64,000 bases of DNA from Azospirillum brasilense (lineage in GTDB: Bacteria; Pseudomonadota; Alphaproteobacteria; Azospirillales; Azospirillaceae), in contig NZ_VITH01000003.1 in the NCBI RefSeq assembly GCF_007827815.1, forward strand, positions 372,001-436,000. The letters run 5' to 3'. A program made the translations under genes and the position numbers. Position 1 is the first letter of the stretch. The number at the start of each line of letters is the position of its first letter. The notes under the pieces are model-generated. The model saw nothing but the letters and a program-made list of their open reading frames with translations, was not told where the DNA came from and did not search any database. Shown one piece after another: positions 1-8,782 of this stretch.

Positions 1-2
1 TG

Positions 3-95
3 GAGAAGGCCCCGCCGGACGAGGCCCTGGCCCTGGCCGGAAGCCTGGAGGGCGTGCTGAAGGACAGCGTCGAGGCCCTGTCCGAACCTTTGTAA
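3..95 (+). CDS. C-terminal fragment of an unidentified gene
   Basis: The third forward frame is open from the window edge to a TAA and encodes about 30 residues (EKAPPDEALALAGSLEGVLK and onward, ending SEPL). The composition is coding-like for this genome, with G/C at third positions. Too little is present to identify a family. The stop codon lies inside a long inverted repeat that probably terminates transcription. Only this frame stays open through the fragment without an early stop, which is the reason for the call. Confidence 0.5.
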   Translation, partial: EKAPPDEALALAGSLEGVLKDSVEALSEPL

Positions 96-113
96 AGGTC
101 CGGACAGGGCCTC
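72..113. terminator. Long hairpin spanning the stop codon, convergent with proX
   Basis: GAGGCCCTGTCCG (72-84) pairs perfectly with CGGACAGGGCCTC (101-113), and inside it ACCTTT (86-91) pairs with AAAGGT (94-99) around a 2-nt loop. A single mismatch separates the two stems. The stop codon of the upstream fragment sits at the hairpin tip. It lies between convergent genes and could end transcription from both sides. There is no clear T-run, so efficiency is uncertain. Confidence 0.6.
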
Positions 114-121
114 GGGCTGGG

Positions 122-1018
122 TCAGGAGGCCGGCATTTCGCCGGTCACCCAATAATCCACGCGCTGCTTGTTGTTGGCGATGTAGGTGTCGATCGCCTTG
201 TCATAGGAGGTGGCGTCGGCCTCCAGCATGATCTTCTCCAGATCCTCCAGCGGCAGGTACATCCGGGTCAGGAACTCGGCGACCTTGGGGTGCTCCTGGT
301 AGAAGTTCTTGCGGGCCATGACGTGGACGCGCTCCAGCCCGCCCAGCGAGCCCTTCGGGTCTTCCAGGTAGCGCAGCTTCCACTTGGCGAACATCCAGTG
401 CGGGCTCCAGGCGGTGACGGCGATCCAGTCCTCGCGCCGATCGGCCCGGCCGAGCGCGGCGGTCATCGCCGCACCGCTGGCCGACACCAGCTCGTAGCCG
501 TCGAGGCCGTAGTCCTTCAGCGCCTTCTCCGACGCCTGCATCAGGCCCGAACCGGGGTCGATGCCCTGGATCTTGCCCTTCAGCTTCTCGCGGATCTCCG
601 GCTTGGCGAGGTCGGCGATGGTCTTCACCTGATCCTCCGGCACATAGTCCGGAACGGCCCAGCCCAGGCGGGCGCGGGTGTAGAGCATGCCCAGCGGCAC
701 GATGTCCTTGCCCACCTTGTCCAGGTAGGAGGCGTGGGTGGTCGGTAGCCAGGACATCATCATGAAGTCGAGGTCGCCCTTGGCGAGCCCCTGATACTGC
801 AGGCCGATGTCGGCCAGCACCAGCTCGACCGGCTGATCCAGCCGTTCCTGGATGAGGCGCTGCGCGAGCTTGGTCACCGCTTCGGCGTCGGACCAGGCGG
901 TCCAGCCGATGCGGACCGGCTTCTTGTCCTCAGCCGCCAAGCTGGCGGAGGAGAGGGCGGTGCTGCCGATCACGGCGGCGACGCCGAGGGCCATCATCTT
1001 CAGAAACGTGCGTCTCAT
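122..1018 (-). CDS. proX: Glycine betaine/proline-type ABC transporter substrate-binding protein (ProX/OpuAC family)
   Basis: The 298-aa protein begins MRRTFLKMMAL with a Sec signal peptide of about 29 residues (ending SLAA), then an OpuAC fold. Visible family features are WTAWSDAEAVTKLAQ near the mature N terminus and SWLPTTHASYLDKVG in the middle. Aromatic-rich segments such as WSPHWMFAKWKLRYL are typical of quaternary-ammonium binding cages. It should capture betaine, choline-like or related compatible solutes in the periplasm and deliver them to ProW. It is last in a proV-proW-proX operon, 41 bp after proW. The reading frame continues open upstream, but the signal peptide fixes the start. 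Exact substrate is not determined by sequence. Confidence 0.88.
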   Translation of the reverse strand: MRRTFLKMMALGVAAVIGSTALSSASLAAEDKKPVRIGWTAWSDAEAVTKLAQRLIQERLDQPVELVLADIGLQYQGLAKGDLDFMMMSWLPTTHASYLDKVGKDIVPLGMLYTRARLGWAVPDYVPEDQVKTIADLAKPEIREKLKGKIQGIDPGSGLMQASEKALKDYGLDGYELVSASGAAMTAALGRADRREDWIAVTAWSPHWMFAKWKLRYLEDPKGSLGGLERVHVMARKNFYQEHPKVAEFLTRMYLPLEDLEKIMLEADATSYDKAIDTYIANNKQRVDYWVTGEMPAS

Positions 1019-1059
1019 GCGAACAATCCTTTGTCTTGTATGGTTTTGGGGATGGCGGT

Positions 1060-1998
1060 TCATCCCGCTTCGGTGACTCCGTGCGTGGGAGACGTGTGCG
1101 TGTCGTCCTTGGGCTGCTCCGCGCGGCGGCGGGTCAGCAGGGAGCGCAGGGCGGACCGGGGGGAGCGACCCCCCGTGTCCGGGGTTCCGAAACTCTGGGT
1201 GATGCGGTCGAGCAGGATCGCCAGGATCACCACGGCCAGCCCGCCCTCGACGCCGAGGCCGATGTCCAGCCGCTGGATGCCGCGCAGCACCTCGTTGCCG
1301 ACGCCGCCCGCCCCGATCATCGAGGCGATGACGACCATCGACAGCGACAGCATGATGGTCTGGTTGATGCCCGCCATGATCGACGGCAGCGCGGTCGGCA
1401 TCTGCACCTTGAACAGGAGCTGGCGCGGCGTGCAGCCGAAGGCGAGGCCGGCCTCGACCAGCTCGTGCGGGACCTGCCGGATGCCCAGGCTGGTCAGGCG
1501 GACGACCGGCGGCATGGCGAAGATGATCGTCGCGATGATGCCCGGTACGCGGCCGAGCCCGAACAGCATGGCCGCCGGGATCAGATAGACGAAGGCCGGC
1601 ATGGTCTGCATCAGGTCGAGCGCCGGGCGCACCACCGTTTCCACCCGGTCGTTGCGCGCGGCGACGATGCCCAGCGGAACGCCGATGGCCAGGGCGATGG
1701 CAGTCGCCGTCAGCACGAGCGCCAGCGTGTCCACCGTCTGGTGCCACATGCCCAGCCCGGCGACGACGAACAGCGCGGCCGCGGCGAACAGCGCGAAGCG
1801 CCAGCCGTTCCGCCACAGCCCGATCAGCACCACGATGGCGGCCAGCGCCACCCCGGGCAGCGCGGTCAGGGCGGACTGGACGCCGTCGGCGACCGCGCCG
1901 ACCACGAGGTCGATGCCGTCGAACAGCCATTGCGCGTGGTCCAGCAGGAACATCACCGCGGCGTCGGCCCAATCGCCGATGGGAAGCTTGAAGTCCAT
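1060..1998 (-). CDS. proW: Glycine betaine/proline-type ABC transporter permease
   Basis: A 312-aa integral membrane protein starting MDFKLPIGDW, 2 bp after the proV stop. It has about six or seven hydrophobic helices and the binding-protein-dependent permease (EAA) loop around HELVEAGLAFGCTPRQLLF, followed by MPTALPSIMAGINQTIMLSL, a signature of the ProW/OpuAB family. It forms the membrane channel energised by ProV and fed by ProX. The C-terminal tail of about 40 residues is charged and poorly conserved. Length and motifs are normal for the family. Confidence 0.9.
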   Translation of the reverse strand: MDFKLPIGDWADAAVMFLLDHAQWLFDGIDLVVGAVADGVQSALTALPGVALAAIVVLIGLWRNGWRFALFAAAALFVVAGLGMWHQTVDTLALVLTATAIALAIGVPLGIVAARNDRVETVVRPALDLMQTMPAFVYLIPAAMLFGLGRVPGIIATIIFAMPPVVRLTSLGIRQVPHELVEAGLAFGCTPRQLLFKVQMPTALPSIMAGINQTIMLSLSMVVIASMIGAGGVGNEVLRGIQRLDIGLGVEGGLAVVILAILLDRITQSFGTPDTGGRSPRSALRSLLTRRRAEQPKDDTHTSPTHGVTEAG

Positions 1999-2000
1999 GG

Positions 2001-3197
2001 TCAGCGCGTCCGTCCAAGGGTTTCCAGATAGGCGGTCTTGGAGATCGCCCCGACATAGGCGCCCTGCCCGTCCACCACCGGCAGCGGGCACGGGGCGGAC
2101 GCGATGCGCGGCAGCACCTCGTCCATCGGCAGGTCGACGGGAAGCGGCTCGATGCCCGGAAGCAGCGCCTCGTCCAGCGTGGCGGAGCCGTTGTGCCGCT
2201 CGATGGCGGCGACCAGGGTCTCGACCGACACCACGCCCTGGAAGCGGCGTCGCCCGTCCTGGACATAGCCGAACTCGCGGTCGCGCTCGCGCAGCTGGCG
2301 GACGGCGGCGCGCGGGCCCTCGCCGGTGTGGCGGATCAGCGTCACCTGATCGCGCCGGGCGATGTCGCCCGCCGTCAGGATCTTGGTGACGTCGATGTTG
2401 CGGAAGAAGGAGCGGACGTAGTCGTTGGCCGGCTGCTTCAGGATCTCGTCCGGGCGCCCGACCTGGATGATCTGGCCGCCTTCCATGATGGCCAGCCGGT
2501 CGCCGATGCGGATCGCCTCGTCCAGGTCGTGGCTGATGAAGACGATGGTGCGCTGCCGTTCGGCCTGAAGGCGCAGCAGCTCGTCCTGCATCTCCGTCCG
2601 GATCAACGGATCGAGGGCCGAGAAGGCTTCGTCCATCAGCAGGACGGACGGCTCGTTGGCGAGCGCGCGGGCCAGGCCGACGCGCTGCTGCATGCCGCCC
2701 GACAGCTCCCGCGGGTAGCTTTCCGCGTAGGCGCCGAGGCCGACCGCGTCCAGCGCCTGCTGCGCCTTGTCGCGCCGCGCCTTCAGGCTTTCCCCGGCGA
2801 TCTCCAGCCCGAAGGCGGCGTTCTCCCACACCCGCAGGTGCGGCAGCAGGGCGAAGGACTGGAACACCATGCCGAGGTCGCGCCGCCGCAGCTCAGTCAG
2901 TTCGGCGCGCGACAGCTTGGTGATGTCCCGCCCGTCGATCCGGATCTCGCCCGCGGTCGGGTCGATCAGCCGGTTGAGCATGCGCACCAGCGTCGATTTG
3001 CCGGAGCCCGACAGGCCCATGATGACGAAGATTTCACCGGCCTCGACCTCGAAGCTGGCGTCGAGGACGCCGACGGTCTGGCCGGTTCTTTTAAAGATCT
3101 CTTCCTTGGAAAGACCTGCCTTCAGCAGGTCGAGCGCCTGACGTGGGTGGCGCCCGAAAATCCGGGTGACGCCGTTTACGGCAATTTTCGCGGTCAT
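2001..3197 (-). CDS. proV: Glycine betaine/proline-type ABC transporter ATPase with tandem CBS domains
   Basis: The 398-aa ATPase has the ProV/OpuAA N-terminal extension (residues 1-40), Walker [10 protein letters not shown] at 61-69, the ABC signature LSGGMQQRV, Walker [13 protein letters not shown] and the switch histidine in [11 protein letters not shown]-terminal pair of CBS motifs follows from about residue 285. In OpuA-type transporters such CBS domains sense ionic strength or nucleotides and gate transport under osmotic stress. The start at MTAKIAVNG is chosen because a GGAGG lies about 12 nt upstream; upstream in-frame residues look non-coding. First gene of the operon; a 638-bp AT-richer region separates it from divergent dcp. 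Confidence 0.9.
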   Translation of the reverse strand: MTAKIAVNGVTRIFGRHPRQALDLLKAGLSKEEIFKRTGQTVGVLDASFEVEAGEIFVIMGLSGSGKSTLVRMLNRLIDPTAGEIRIDGRDITKLSRAELTELRRRDLGMVFQSFALLPHLRVWENAAFGLEIAGESLKARRDKAQQALDAVGLGAYAESYPRELSGGMQQRVGLARALANEPSVLLMDEAFSALDPLIRTEMQDELLRLQAERQRTIVFISHDLDEAIRIGDRLAIMEGGQIIQVGRPDEILKQPANDYVRSFFRNIDVTKILTAGDIARRDQVTLIRHTGEGPRAAVRQLRERDREFGYVQDGRRRFQGVVSVETLVAAIERHNGSATLDEALLPGIEPLPVDLPMDEVLPRIASAPCPLPVVDGQGAYVGAISKTAYLETLGRTR

Positions 3198-3835
3198 CCG
3201 CTGATGCCTCCGCTCTTGGCAAAATGCGTGTGGTTCCGGAGCCCGAACGGGACCGGTCCGTCTTGCAGCCTTCATTGGAAGCAGGGAGAGGCAGGGGCGT
3301 GCCGGGGGTGGAGAGGCACGCAAGGCAAGGACTTTCGTCCGCACGCCAGCAATTTCGACAGCCGCGTCGCGACTGCCTCCCGCCAACCACAGGGAAAGTA
3401 AAGCTACATGAGAAAACGCAAAAACAGCGAAGACTCATGAAATTGAAGGCCATATGAACAAGAAAACAGATTTATCTATGCATGCATACCGATGTCACCT
3501 CTGAAACAGACTGGGGTTGTAGGGAAATTGGCACACGAAATGGCGCTCCTGAAGCGCGTTCAAGAGAGCAATTCCTGGCCGCCACTGACAAGAGGCTAAC
3601 AAACTTTAGGGGAGATTTGAAGCCTTTTTATGTCTCGGTTGGATATGGTACCGGATCAATGTCGTTTGGGTGTGGGTTTAAAGGCTTATTGTCCTATTTT
3701 TTTGGGCTTCCCCCCTCTCCGGGGACGGGAGAGGGATTATCAAAAGCCCCGTGGCGACCGGCGTGTTGTGGCGGCGGGCCGGTTGCGGCACCATGTCCTT
3801 GCATGTCTTCCGTTTCCGGTCAGCAAGGGGCCTTG
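3198..3835. other. Divergent intergenic region between proV and dcp
   Basis: This 638-bp gap is more AT-rich than its surroundings, especially 3400-3710, and must hold promoters for both the betaine transporter and the oligopeptidase. No convincing gene was seen: an open frame continues upstream of dcp, but its codon use is unlike the rest and it lacks conserved features. A G/C-rich hairpin lies at 3713-3735, just after a run of seven T residues. No riboswitch was recognised. Confidence 0.6.
3713..3735. repeat. Short intergenic palindrome (CCCTCTCC hairpin)
   Basis: CCCTCTCC (3713-3720) pairs with GGAGAGGG (3728-3735) around a 7-nt loop. The same CCTCTCC/GGAGAGG theme recurs at 15167-15285 and, in modified form, at 49559-49616 and 61549-61575, so this looks like one member of an intergenic palindromic repeat family. 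Confidence 0.5.
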
Positions 3836-5875
3836 ATGAGCAACCCGTTCTTCGAAACCTGGACCACGCCCTTCGGCCTGCCGCCCTTCGACCGCATCCA
3901 GGCCGAGCATTTTCCGCCTGCCTTCGACCATGGCATGGCGGAGAGCATCGCGGAGATCGCGGCGATCACCGGAAACCCCGACGCTCCGACCTTCGCCAAC
4001 ACCATCGAAGCGATGGAGCGCGGCGGGCGCTTTCTGAACCGGGTCGGCGGCGTGTTCTGGAACCTGAACTCCAGCAACACCACCGACGCGCTGGAGACCA
4101 TCGCCCGCGACTACGCGCCGAAATTCGCCCAGCATTCCATGCGCATCGCGCTGGACCCGGCGCTGTTCGCCCGCGTCGCCGACCTGTACGAGCGGCGCGC
4201 CACGCTGGACCTCGCCCCCGACCAGCTGCGCCTGCTGGAGCGCCAGCATTTGGGATTCGTGCGCAGCGGCGCGCTGCTGCCGCCGGACGCCAAGGCGCGA
4301 ATGACCGCGATCACCGAGCGGCTGGCGACCCTGCACACACTGTTCGGCCAGAACGTGCTGCACGACGAGAAGGACTGGCAGCTTGTGCTGGAGGAGAGCG
4401 ACCTCGCCGGCCTGCCGGACTTTGCGCGCAACGCCGCCGCCCAGGCCGCCAAGGAGCGCGGGCAGGAGGGCAAGTACGTCATCACGCTGGCCCGCTCCTC
4501 GGTGGAGCCGTTCCTGACCTTCTCGGCCCGCCGCGACCTGCGGCAGGTGGCCTACGAGGCCTGGATCCGCCGCGGCGAGCATGAGGGCGAGCACGACAAC
4601 CGCCCGCTGATCCGGGAGATCGTCGCGCTGCGCACCGAGCAGGCGAAGCTGATGGGCTACGCCAGCTACGCCGACTTCAAGCTGGACGACAGCATGGCGA
4701 AGGACACCTCCGCCGTCGAACGTCTGCTGCTGCAGGTCTGGGGTCCGGCCAAGGAGAAGGCCGCCGCCGAGCGTGCGGAGCTTCAGGACTGCGCCCGGGC
4801 GGAGGGCATGAACGAGCCGATCGCCCCCTGGGACTGGCGCTACTACGCGGAGAAAGTACGGCAGGCCAAGTACGACATCGACGAAGCGGAGGTGAAGCCC
4901 TACTTCGTGCTGGAGAACATGGTGCGCGCGGCCTTCGACACCGCCGGGCGCCTGTTCGGGCTGACCTTCACCGAGCGCCCCGACCTGCCGGTCTACCACC
5001 CGGACGTCCGTGTCTACGAGGTGACGGAAAAGGACGGGCGTCATGTCGGCATCTTCCTGCACGACAATTTCGCCCGGTCGTCCAAGCGCTCCGGTGCCTG
5101 GATGAGCAGCTACCGCGACCAGGAGAGTTTCGACGGGGCGGTGTCGCCGATCATCGTCAACAACAACAACTTCTCGAAGGGTGAGCCGACCCTCCTCAGC
5201 TTCGACGACGCCGAGACGCTGTTCCACGAGTTCGGCCATTTCCTGCACGGCTGCCTCAGCAACGTCCGTTACCCGAGCCAGTCCGGCACCTCGGTCCGCC
5301 GCGACTTCGTGGAGCTGCCCTCGCAAATCTACGAGCACTGGCTGGCGGTTCCGGAAACGCTGTCCACCTACGCCCGCCATCACCAGACCGGGGAGCCGAT
5401 CCCGCAGGACTTGCTGCGCCGCCTGCTCGCCGCCCGCAACTTCAACCAGGGCTTCGGCACGGTCGAATACACCGCGGCGGCGCTGCTCGACCTGGAATTC
5501 CACACCCGCAGCGACGCCGCCGACACGGATGTCGCCGCCTTCGAGCGGTCGGTGCTGGACAAGATCGGCATGCCGGCGGAGATCGCCGTGCGCCACCGCC
5601 CGACCCATTTCCAGCATCTGTTCGCCGGCAGCGGCTACGCCGCCAGCTATTACGCCTATCTGTGGGCCGAGGTGCTCGACGCCGACGGGTTCGAGGCGTT
5701 CCTGGAGGCGGGCAACCCCTTCGATCCCGACCTTGCGGCGAAGCTGAAGACGATCTATTCGTCGGGCGATACCCGCGACCCGATGGAGCTCTACACCGCC
5801 TTCCGCGGACGCGAGCCGCGCATCGAGGCGCTTCTCAAGCACCGGGGCCTGACCCAGTCGCTCGGGGACGCCTGA
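3836..5875 (+). CDS. dcp: M3-family oligopeptidase (peptidyl-dipeptidase Dcp / oligopeptidase A type)
   Basis: The 679-aa metalloprotease carries the thermolysin-like zinc motif HEFGH at residues 464-468, and the third zinc ligand is expected in the downstream DFVELPSQIYEHW segment. The flanking sequences LFHEFGHFLHGCL and YPSQSGTSVRRDFVELPSQ are M3 hallmarks. It has no signal peptide, so it acts in the cytoplasm, degrading short peptides. The start MSNPFFETW is favoured by AAGGGG upstream; an in-frame ATG at 3803 would add 11 residues. Length agrees with the Dcp/PrlC family. It appears monocistronic or loosely followed by the HutD-like gene. Confidence 0.88.
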   Translation: MSNPFFETWTTPFGLPPFDRIQAEHFPPAFDHGMAESIAEIAAITGNPDAPTFANTIEAMERGGRFLNRVGGVFWNLNSSNTTDALETIARDYAPKFAQHSMRIALDPALFARVADLYERRATLDLAPDQLRLLERQHLGFVRSGALLPPDAKARMTAITERLATLHTLFGQNVLHDEKDWQLVLEESDLAGLPDFARNAAAQAAKERGQEGKYVITLARSSVEPFLTFSARRDLRQVAYEAWIRRGEHEGEHDNRPLIREIVALRTEQAKLMGYASYADFKLDDSMAKDTSAVERLLLQVWGPAKEKAAAERAELQDCARAEGMNEPIAPWDWRYYAEKVRQAKYDIDEAEVKPYFVLENMVRAAFDTAGRLFGLTFTERPDLPVYHPDVRVYEVTEKDGRHVGIFLHDNFARSSKRSGAWMSSYRDQESFDGAVSPIIVNNNNFSKGEPTLLSFDDAETLFHEFGHFLHGCLSNVRYPSQSGTSVRRDFVELPSQIYEHWLAVPETLSTYARHHQTGEPIPQDLLRRLLAARNFNQGFGTVEYTAAALLDLEFHTRSDAADTDVAAFERSVLDKIGMPAEIAVRHRPTHFQHLFAGSGYAASYYAYLWAEVLDADGFEAFLEAGNPFDPDLAAKLKTIYSSGDTRDPMELYTAFRGREPRIEALLKHRGLTQSLGDA

Positions 5876-5966
5876 CGGCACCGCCCATCGGCGCCGCCGA
5901 CACACTGACGAGGACAAGGGACGGGGGACCGGGCCGGACGCCCTCCCCCGTTCCGTGAGGATTCTT

Positions 5967-6539
5967 ATGGCTGTTTCTCTTCTCGACCCCGCCCGCTACC
6001 GCCGCATGCCCTGGAAGAACGGCGGCGGCACGACCACCGAAATCGCCCTCCAGGAGCTGCCCGGCGCCGCCGGCCGCTTCCTCTGGCGGGTCAGCATCGC
6101 CGACGTGGCGGAGGCCGGTCCCTTCTCGGCCTTCACCGGCTACGAGCGGCTGATCGCCGTGGTCGAGGGCGCCGGCATGCGGCTGACCGTGGACGGCGTG
6201 CCGGCGACCGTGACCAACCGCGCCGACCCCTTCCGTTTCTCCGGCGACGCCGTGGTGGATTGCGCCCTGCTGGACGGGCCGATCCGCGACTTCAACCTGA
6301 TCTTCGACCGCGAGCGGGCCGACGCCCGGCTCGACATCCTGCCGGCCGACACGGTCGCCGACATTCCCGCCGGCGGCGTGGCGCTGGTCCACGCGCTGGA
6401 CGGCGAGGTGATCCTGCGCAGCGGCGACAGCGTGGCGCGGGTGTCGCCGGGCTGGAGTGCTCGTCTGGACGCCGCCGCCACGCTGGAGACCGGACCGGGA
6501 GCCTGCGCCGTCCTCGCCCGGATCGCGGTGCGCGGGTAA
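5967..6539 (+). CDS. HutD/Ves-family cupin protein
   Basis: This 190-aa protein begins MAVSLLDPARYRRMPWKNGGGTT; the MPWKNGGG segment is the hallmark of the HutD/Ves family (DUF886), a bicupin fold. HutD homologues often accompany histidine utilisation genes and are thought to tune that pathway, but no hut genes are visible here, so its role is unknown. The ATG at 5967 has GAGG 6 nt upstream; an in-frame GTG at 5955 is a weaker alternative. It follows dcp by 91 bp and converges on the next gene. Confidence 0.8.
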   Translation: MAVSLLDPARYRRMPWKNGGGTTTEIALQELPGAAGRFLWRVSIADVAEAGPFSAFTGYERLIAVVEGAGMRLTVDGVPATVTNRADPFRFSGDAVVDCALLDGPIRDFNLIFDRERADARLDILPADTVADIPAGGVALVHALDGEVILRSGDSVARVSPGWSARLDAAATLETGPGACAVLARIAVRG

Positions 6540-6558
6540 GGGACTCCGGTACGCGGGG

Positions 6559-7170
6559 CTACGGCGCCTTCCGGCAGGTCATCTCCGGAGCGCCGTAGCC
6601 CCAGGTCACCCGCGCTTCGCCCTGATGCTCCCAAAAGCTCTCGTTGCGGCCCTGGTAGCGGGCGCCGGAGGCCGCCGGCTGTCCGATCATCAGCGACACG
6701 GCGTCGCCGCGCTCGGCGATCATCGTTGGCGGGTCGGTCTCGAAGAAGGTGGCGGTCAGCGCGTTGGCCGCGTGGCCGTCGCAGGCGAAGCGGACCGGAC
6801 CGATGGCGGGCACCAGCCGGTATCTGGCCTGAAGCTCGGCGATGCGCAGGCGGTATTGCTCCTCGACGCAGGCGCGCTGGTCGGCGGCCTTCCAGCAGTC
6901 GTTCCGGCCCTTGATCCAGCCGCGCTGCTCCGCCTTCAGGGAAGGGGGGTGCTCGTTCTTCACCTTGCGCGCCGCCTCGCCATAGACGCCCGCCAGCTTG
7001 CGGTCGAGCGCTGACAGGGCGGGGTCCGTGCAGATCATGCGCTCGATGCCGCCCGGTTCCACCCTGGCGCAGGAGAAGGAGGGGCCGGAGGGTTCGGCGG
7101 CAAGGGCGGTGCCGCCGACCAATGCCGCCGTCATGAGGACAATCCGCAATCCATTGCGACGCGCGGGCAT
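6559..7170 (-). CDS. Periplasmic LprI-like / MliC-like protein
   Basis: The 203-aa protein has a signal peptide of about 24 residues (ending TALA). Residues 30-100 resemble the DUF1311/LprI domain, with paired cysteines (SFSCARVE, MICTDPALSALDRKLA, NDCWKAADQRAC). Residues 105-203 resemble the MliC lysozyme-inhibitor domain, with RFACDG near its start, FWEHQGEARVTWG matching the inhibitory loop pattern, and MTC near the end. MliC and LprI proteins inhibit lysozymes, so an envelope-protection role is plausible but inferred. The start is placed at MPARRNG because the signal peptide follows immediately; more upstream starts are possible. Confidence 0.75.
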   Translation of the reverse strand: MPARRNGLRIVLMTAALVGGTALAAEPSGPSFSCARVEPGGIERMICTDPALSALDRKLAGVYGEAARKVKNEHPPSLKAEQRGWIKGRNDCWKAADQRACVEEQYRLRIAELQARYRLVPAIGPVRFACDGHAANALTATFFETDPPTMIAERGDAVSLMIGQPAASGARYQGRNESFWEHQGEARVTWGYGAPEMTCRKAP

Positions 7171-7262
7171 CGGGCCTCTCTCTCTCTCCGTTTCCCTGGG
7201 CCGGGTCAGAATGCCGCGTTCCGTGCCCCGGCAGAAGACACGCTTTCGCCGCCCCTCGACGC

Positions 7263-7279
7263 TGTTACCGAGCGTTACA
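7263..7279. promoter_or_regulatory. Possible operator upstream of the efflux operon
   Basis: The 17-mer TGTTACCGAGCGTTACA is an interrupted dyad (TGT-AC-N5-GT-ACA) about 120 bp upstream of the efflux adaptor start. Such dyads near RND operons are often TetR-family sites. A TATTCT element lies 3' of it and could be the -10. No regulator gene is adjacent, so the assignment is speculative. Confidence 0.3.
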
Positions 7280-7396
7280 AATCTAATCCCTTCTGGACAT
7301 ATTCTGCGCGCGGCGCCGTGATAGCGTCCCGCCGGGATGGGGGCTGGGCCATCGGCACCCCTCCCGACGCGACTTTCCCGACGACGCCCGCAGGCG

Positions 7397-8758
7397 ATGA
7401 AGGACCCGATGGATTTGGACACGCCCCTCAAACCGCCGCCCGCGCCCGGGTCGGACCGTTCCGCCACGGCAGCGCCGGAAGCCCGCCGGGACCGGACGGA
7501 GCCCGAGGTCCAGCGGACCGACACGGCCAAGCGCCGCTCGATCCTGGGCCGGGTGCTGGCGTGGCTGGTCGTGCTGGCGCTGATCGGCGGCGGGGTCTGG
7601 TGGTTCGCCTTCCGCCCGGCGCCGGAGACGGCGGCGCGCGGCGGCCCCGGCGGCTTCCGGCCCGGCATGCCGACCGCCGCGCCGGTGGTGACCGCGACGG
7701 TCGAGAAGGGCGACATGCCGATCCGGCTGAACGGGCTGGGCACCGTCTCGTCGCTCGCCACCGTCACGGTGCGCCCGCAGGTCGGCGGCCAGCTCACCCA
7801 GGTCGCCTTCACCGAGGGGCAGGCCGTCCAGAAGGGCGATTTCCTGGCGGAGGTCGACCCGCGCCCCTTTCAGCTCGCCGTCGAGCAGGCGGAGGCCCAG
7901 CTTCTGCGCGATCAGGCGCTGCTGAAGAACGCCAGGCTGGACCTGGAGCGCTACCGCCTGCTGGTCAAGCAGGACTCCATCGCCAAGCAGCAGCGCGACA
8001 CCCAGGAATCGCTGGTCCAGCAGTATGAGGGCACGGTGAAGGCCGATCAGGTGGCGGTGGAGAACGCCAAGCTGAACCTGTCCTACACCCGCATCACCGC
8101 CCCCGTTTCCGGCCGCGCCGGGCTGCGGCTGGTCGATCCCGGCAACTACGTCACCGCGGGCGAGGCGGGCGGCATCGTCGTCATCACCCAGGTGCAGCCG
8201 ATCTCCGTCCTGTTCACCCTGCCGGAGGACAACATCCCGGCGATCATGGCGCGGCTGCGCGACGGGGCGAAGCTGCCGGTCACCGCCTACGACCGGACGC
8301 GCGACCGTGTGCTGGCGACCGGCAAGCTGACGACGGTGGACAACCAGATCGACGTGACCACCGGCACGGTGAAGCTGCGCGCCCAGTTCGACAACGCCGA
8401 CCAGTCGCTGTTCCCCAACCAGTTCGTCAACGTCCAGCTTCTGGTGGACACGCTGGCCGGGGTGCCGATGGTCCCGGTGGCGGCGGTTCAGCGCGGGGCG
8501 CCCGGCACCTACGTCTATGTGGTGAACGGCGCCGATAGCACCGCCTCGGTCCGGCCGGTGACGCTGGGCGCCAGCGACGGGGCGAAGACCGTCATCACAA
8601 AGGGCGTGCAGCCCGGCGAGACGGTGGTGGTCCAGGGCGCCGACCGGCTGCGCGAGGGCGCCAAGGTCGCGGCGACCGACGGCGCGGCCCCGCCGGCCCC
8701 CACACCGTCCAGCGAGGGGCCGCGCCCGCAGCGCCGTCCCCAGCGCAACGCGTCGTAA
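7397..8758 (+). CDS. mdtA: RND efflux periplasmic adaptor (MdtA-type membrane fusion protein)
   Basis: About 453 aa. A proline-rich cytoplasmic N terminus precedes one membrane anchor (VLAWLVVLALIGGGVWWFAF), then the lipoyl-like barrel-sandwich, an alpha-helical hairpin (residues rich in EAQLLRDQALLKNARLDLER) and a beta-barrel. The pattern VEKGDMPIRLNGLGTVSSLATVTVRPQVGGQL is typical of MdtA/AcrA. It bridges the inner-membrane pumps and the outer-membrane channel. In-frame starts at 7337, 7397 and 7409 are possible; 7397 is a compromise, while 7409 has AGGA 4 nt upstream. Same operon as the next three genes. Confidence 0.85.
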   Translation: MKDPMDLDTPLKPPPAPGSDRSATAAPEARRDRTEPEVQRTDTAKRRSILGRVLAWLVVLALIGGGVWWFAFRPAPETAARGGPGGFRPGMPTAAPVVTATVEKGDMPIRLNGLGTVSSLATVTVRPQVGGQLTQVAFTEGQAVQKGDFLAEVDPRPFQLAVEQAEAQLLRDQALLKNARLDLERYRLLVKQDSIAKQQRDTQESLVQQYEGTVKADQVAVENAKLNLSYTRITAPVSGRAGLRLVDPGNYVTAGEAGGIVVITQVQPISVLFTLPEDNIPAIMARLRDGAKLPVTAYDRTRDRVLATGKLTTVDNQIDVTTGTVKLRAQFDNADQSLFPNQFVNVQLLVDTLAGVPMVPVAAVQRGAPGTYVYVVNGADSTASVRPVTLGASDGAKTVITKGVQPGETVVVQGADRLREGAKVAATDGAAPPAPTPSSEGPRPQRRPQRNAS

Positions 8759-8782
8759 CGCGCGCCACCGCGAACTCCGGCC

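Noticed and set aside
3091-3453. Minus-strand frame upstream of proV ([18 protein letters not shown]) as a leader peptide
   Set aside because: It overlaps the proV start in another frame and has no clear attenuator stem-loops; probably chance in AT-richer DNA.
3482-3835. N-terminal extension of the oligopeptidase by about 118 residues
   Set aside because: Sequence is unlike the M3 family and base composition changes; the conserved protein starts at MSNPFFETW.
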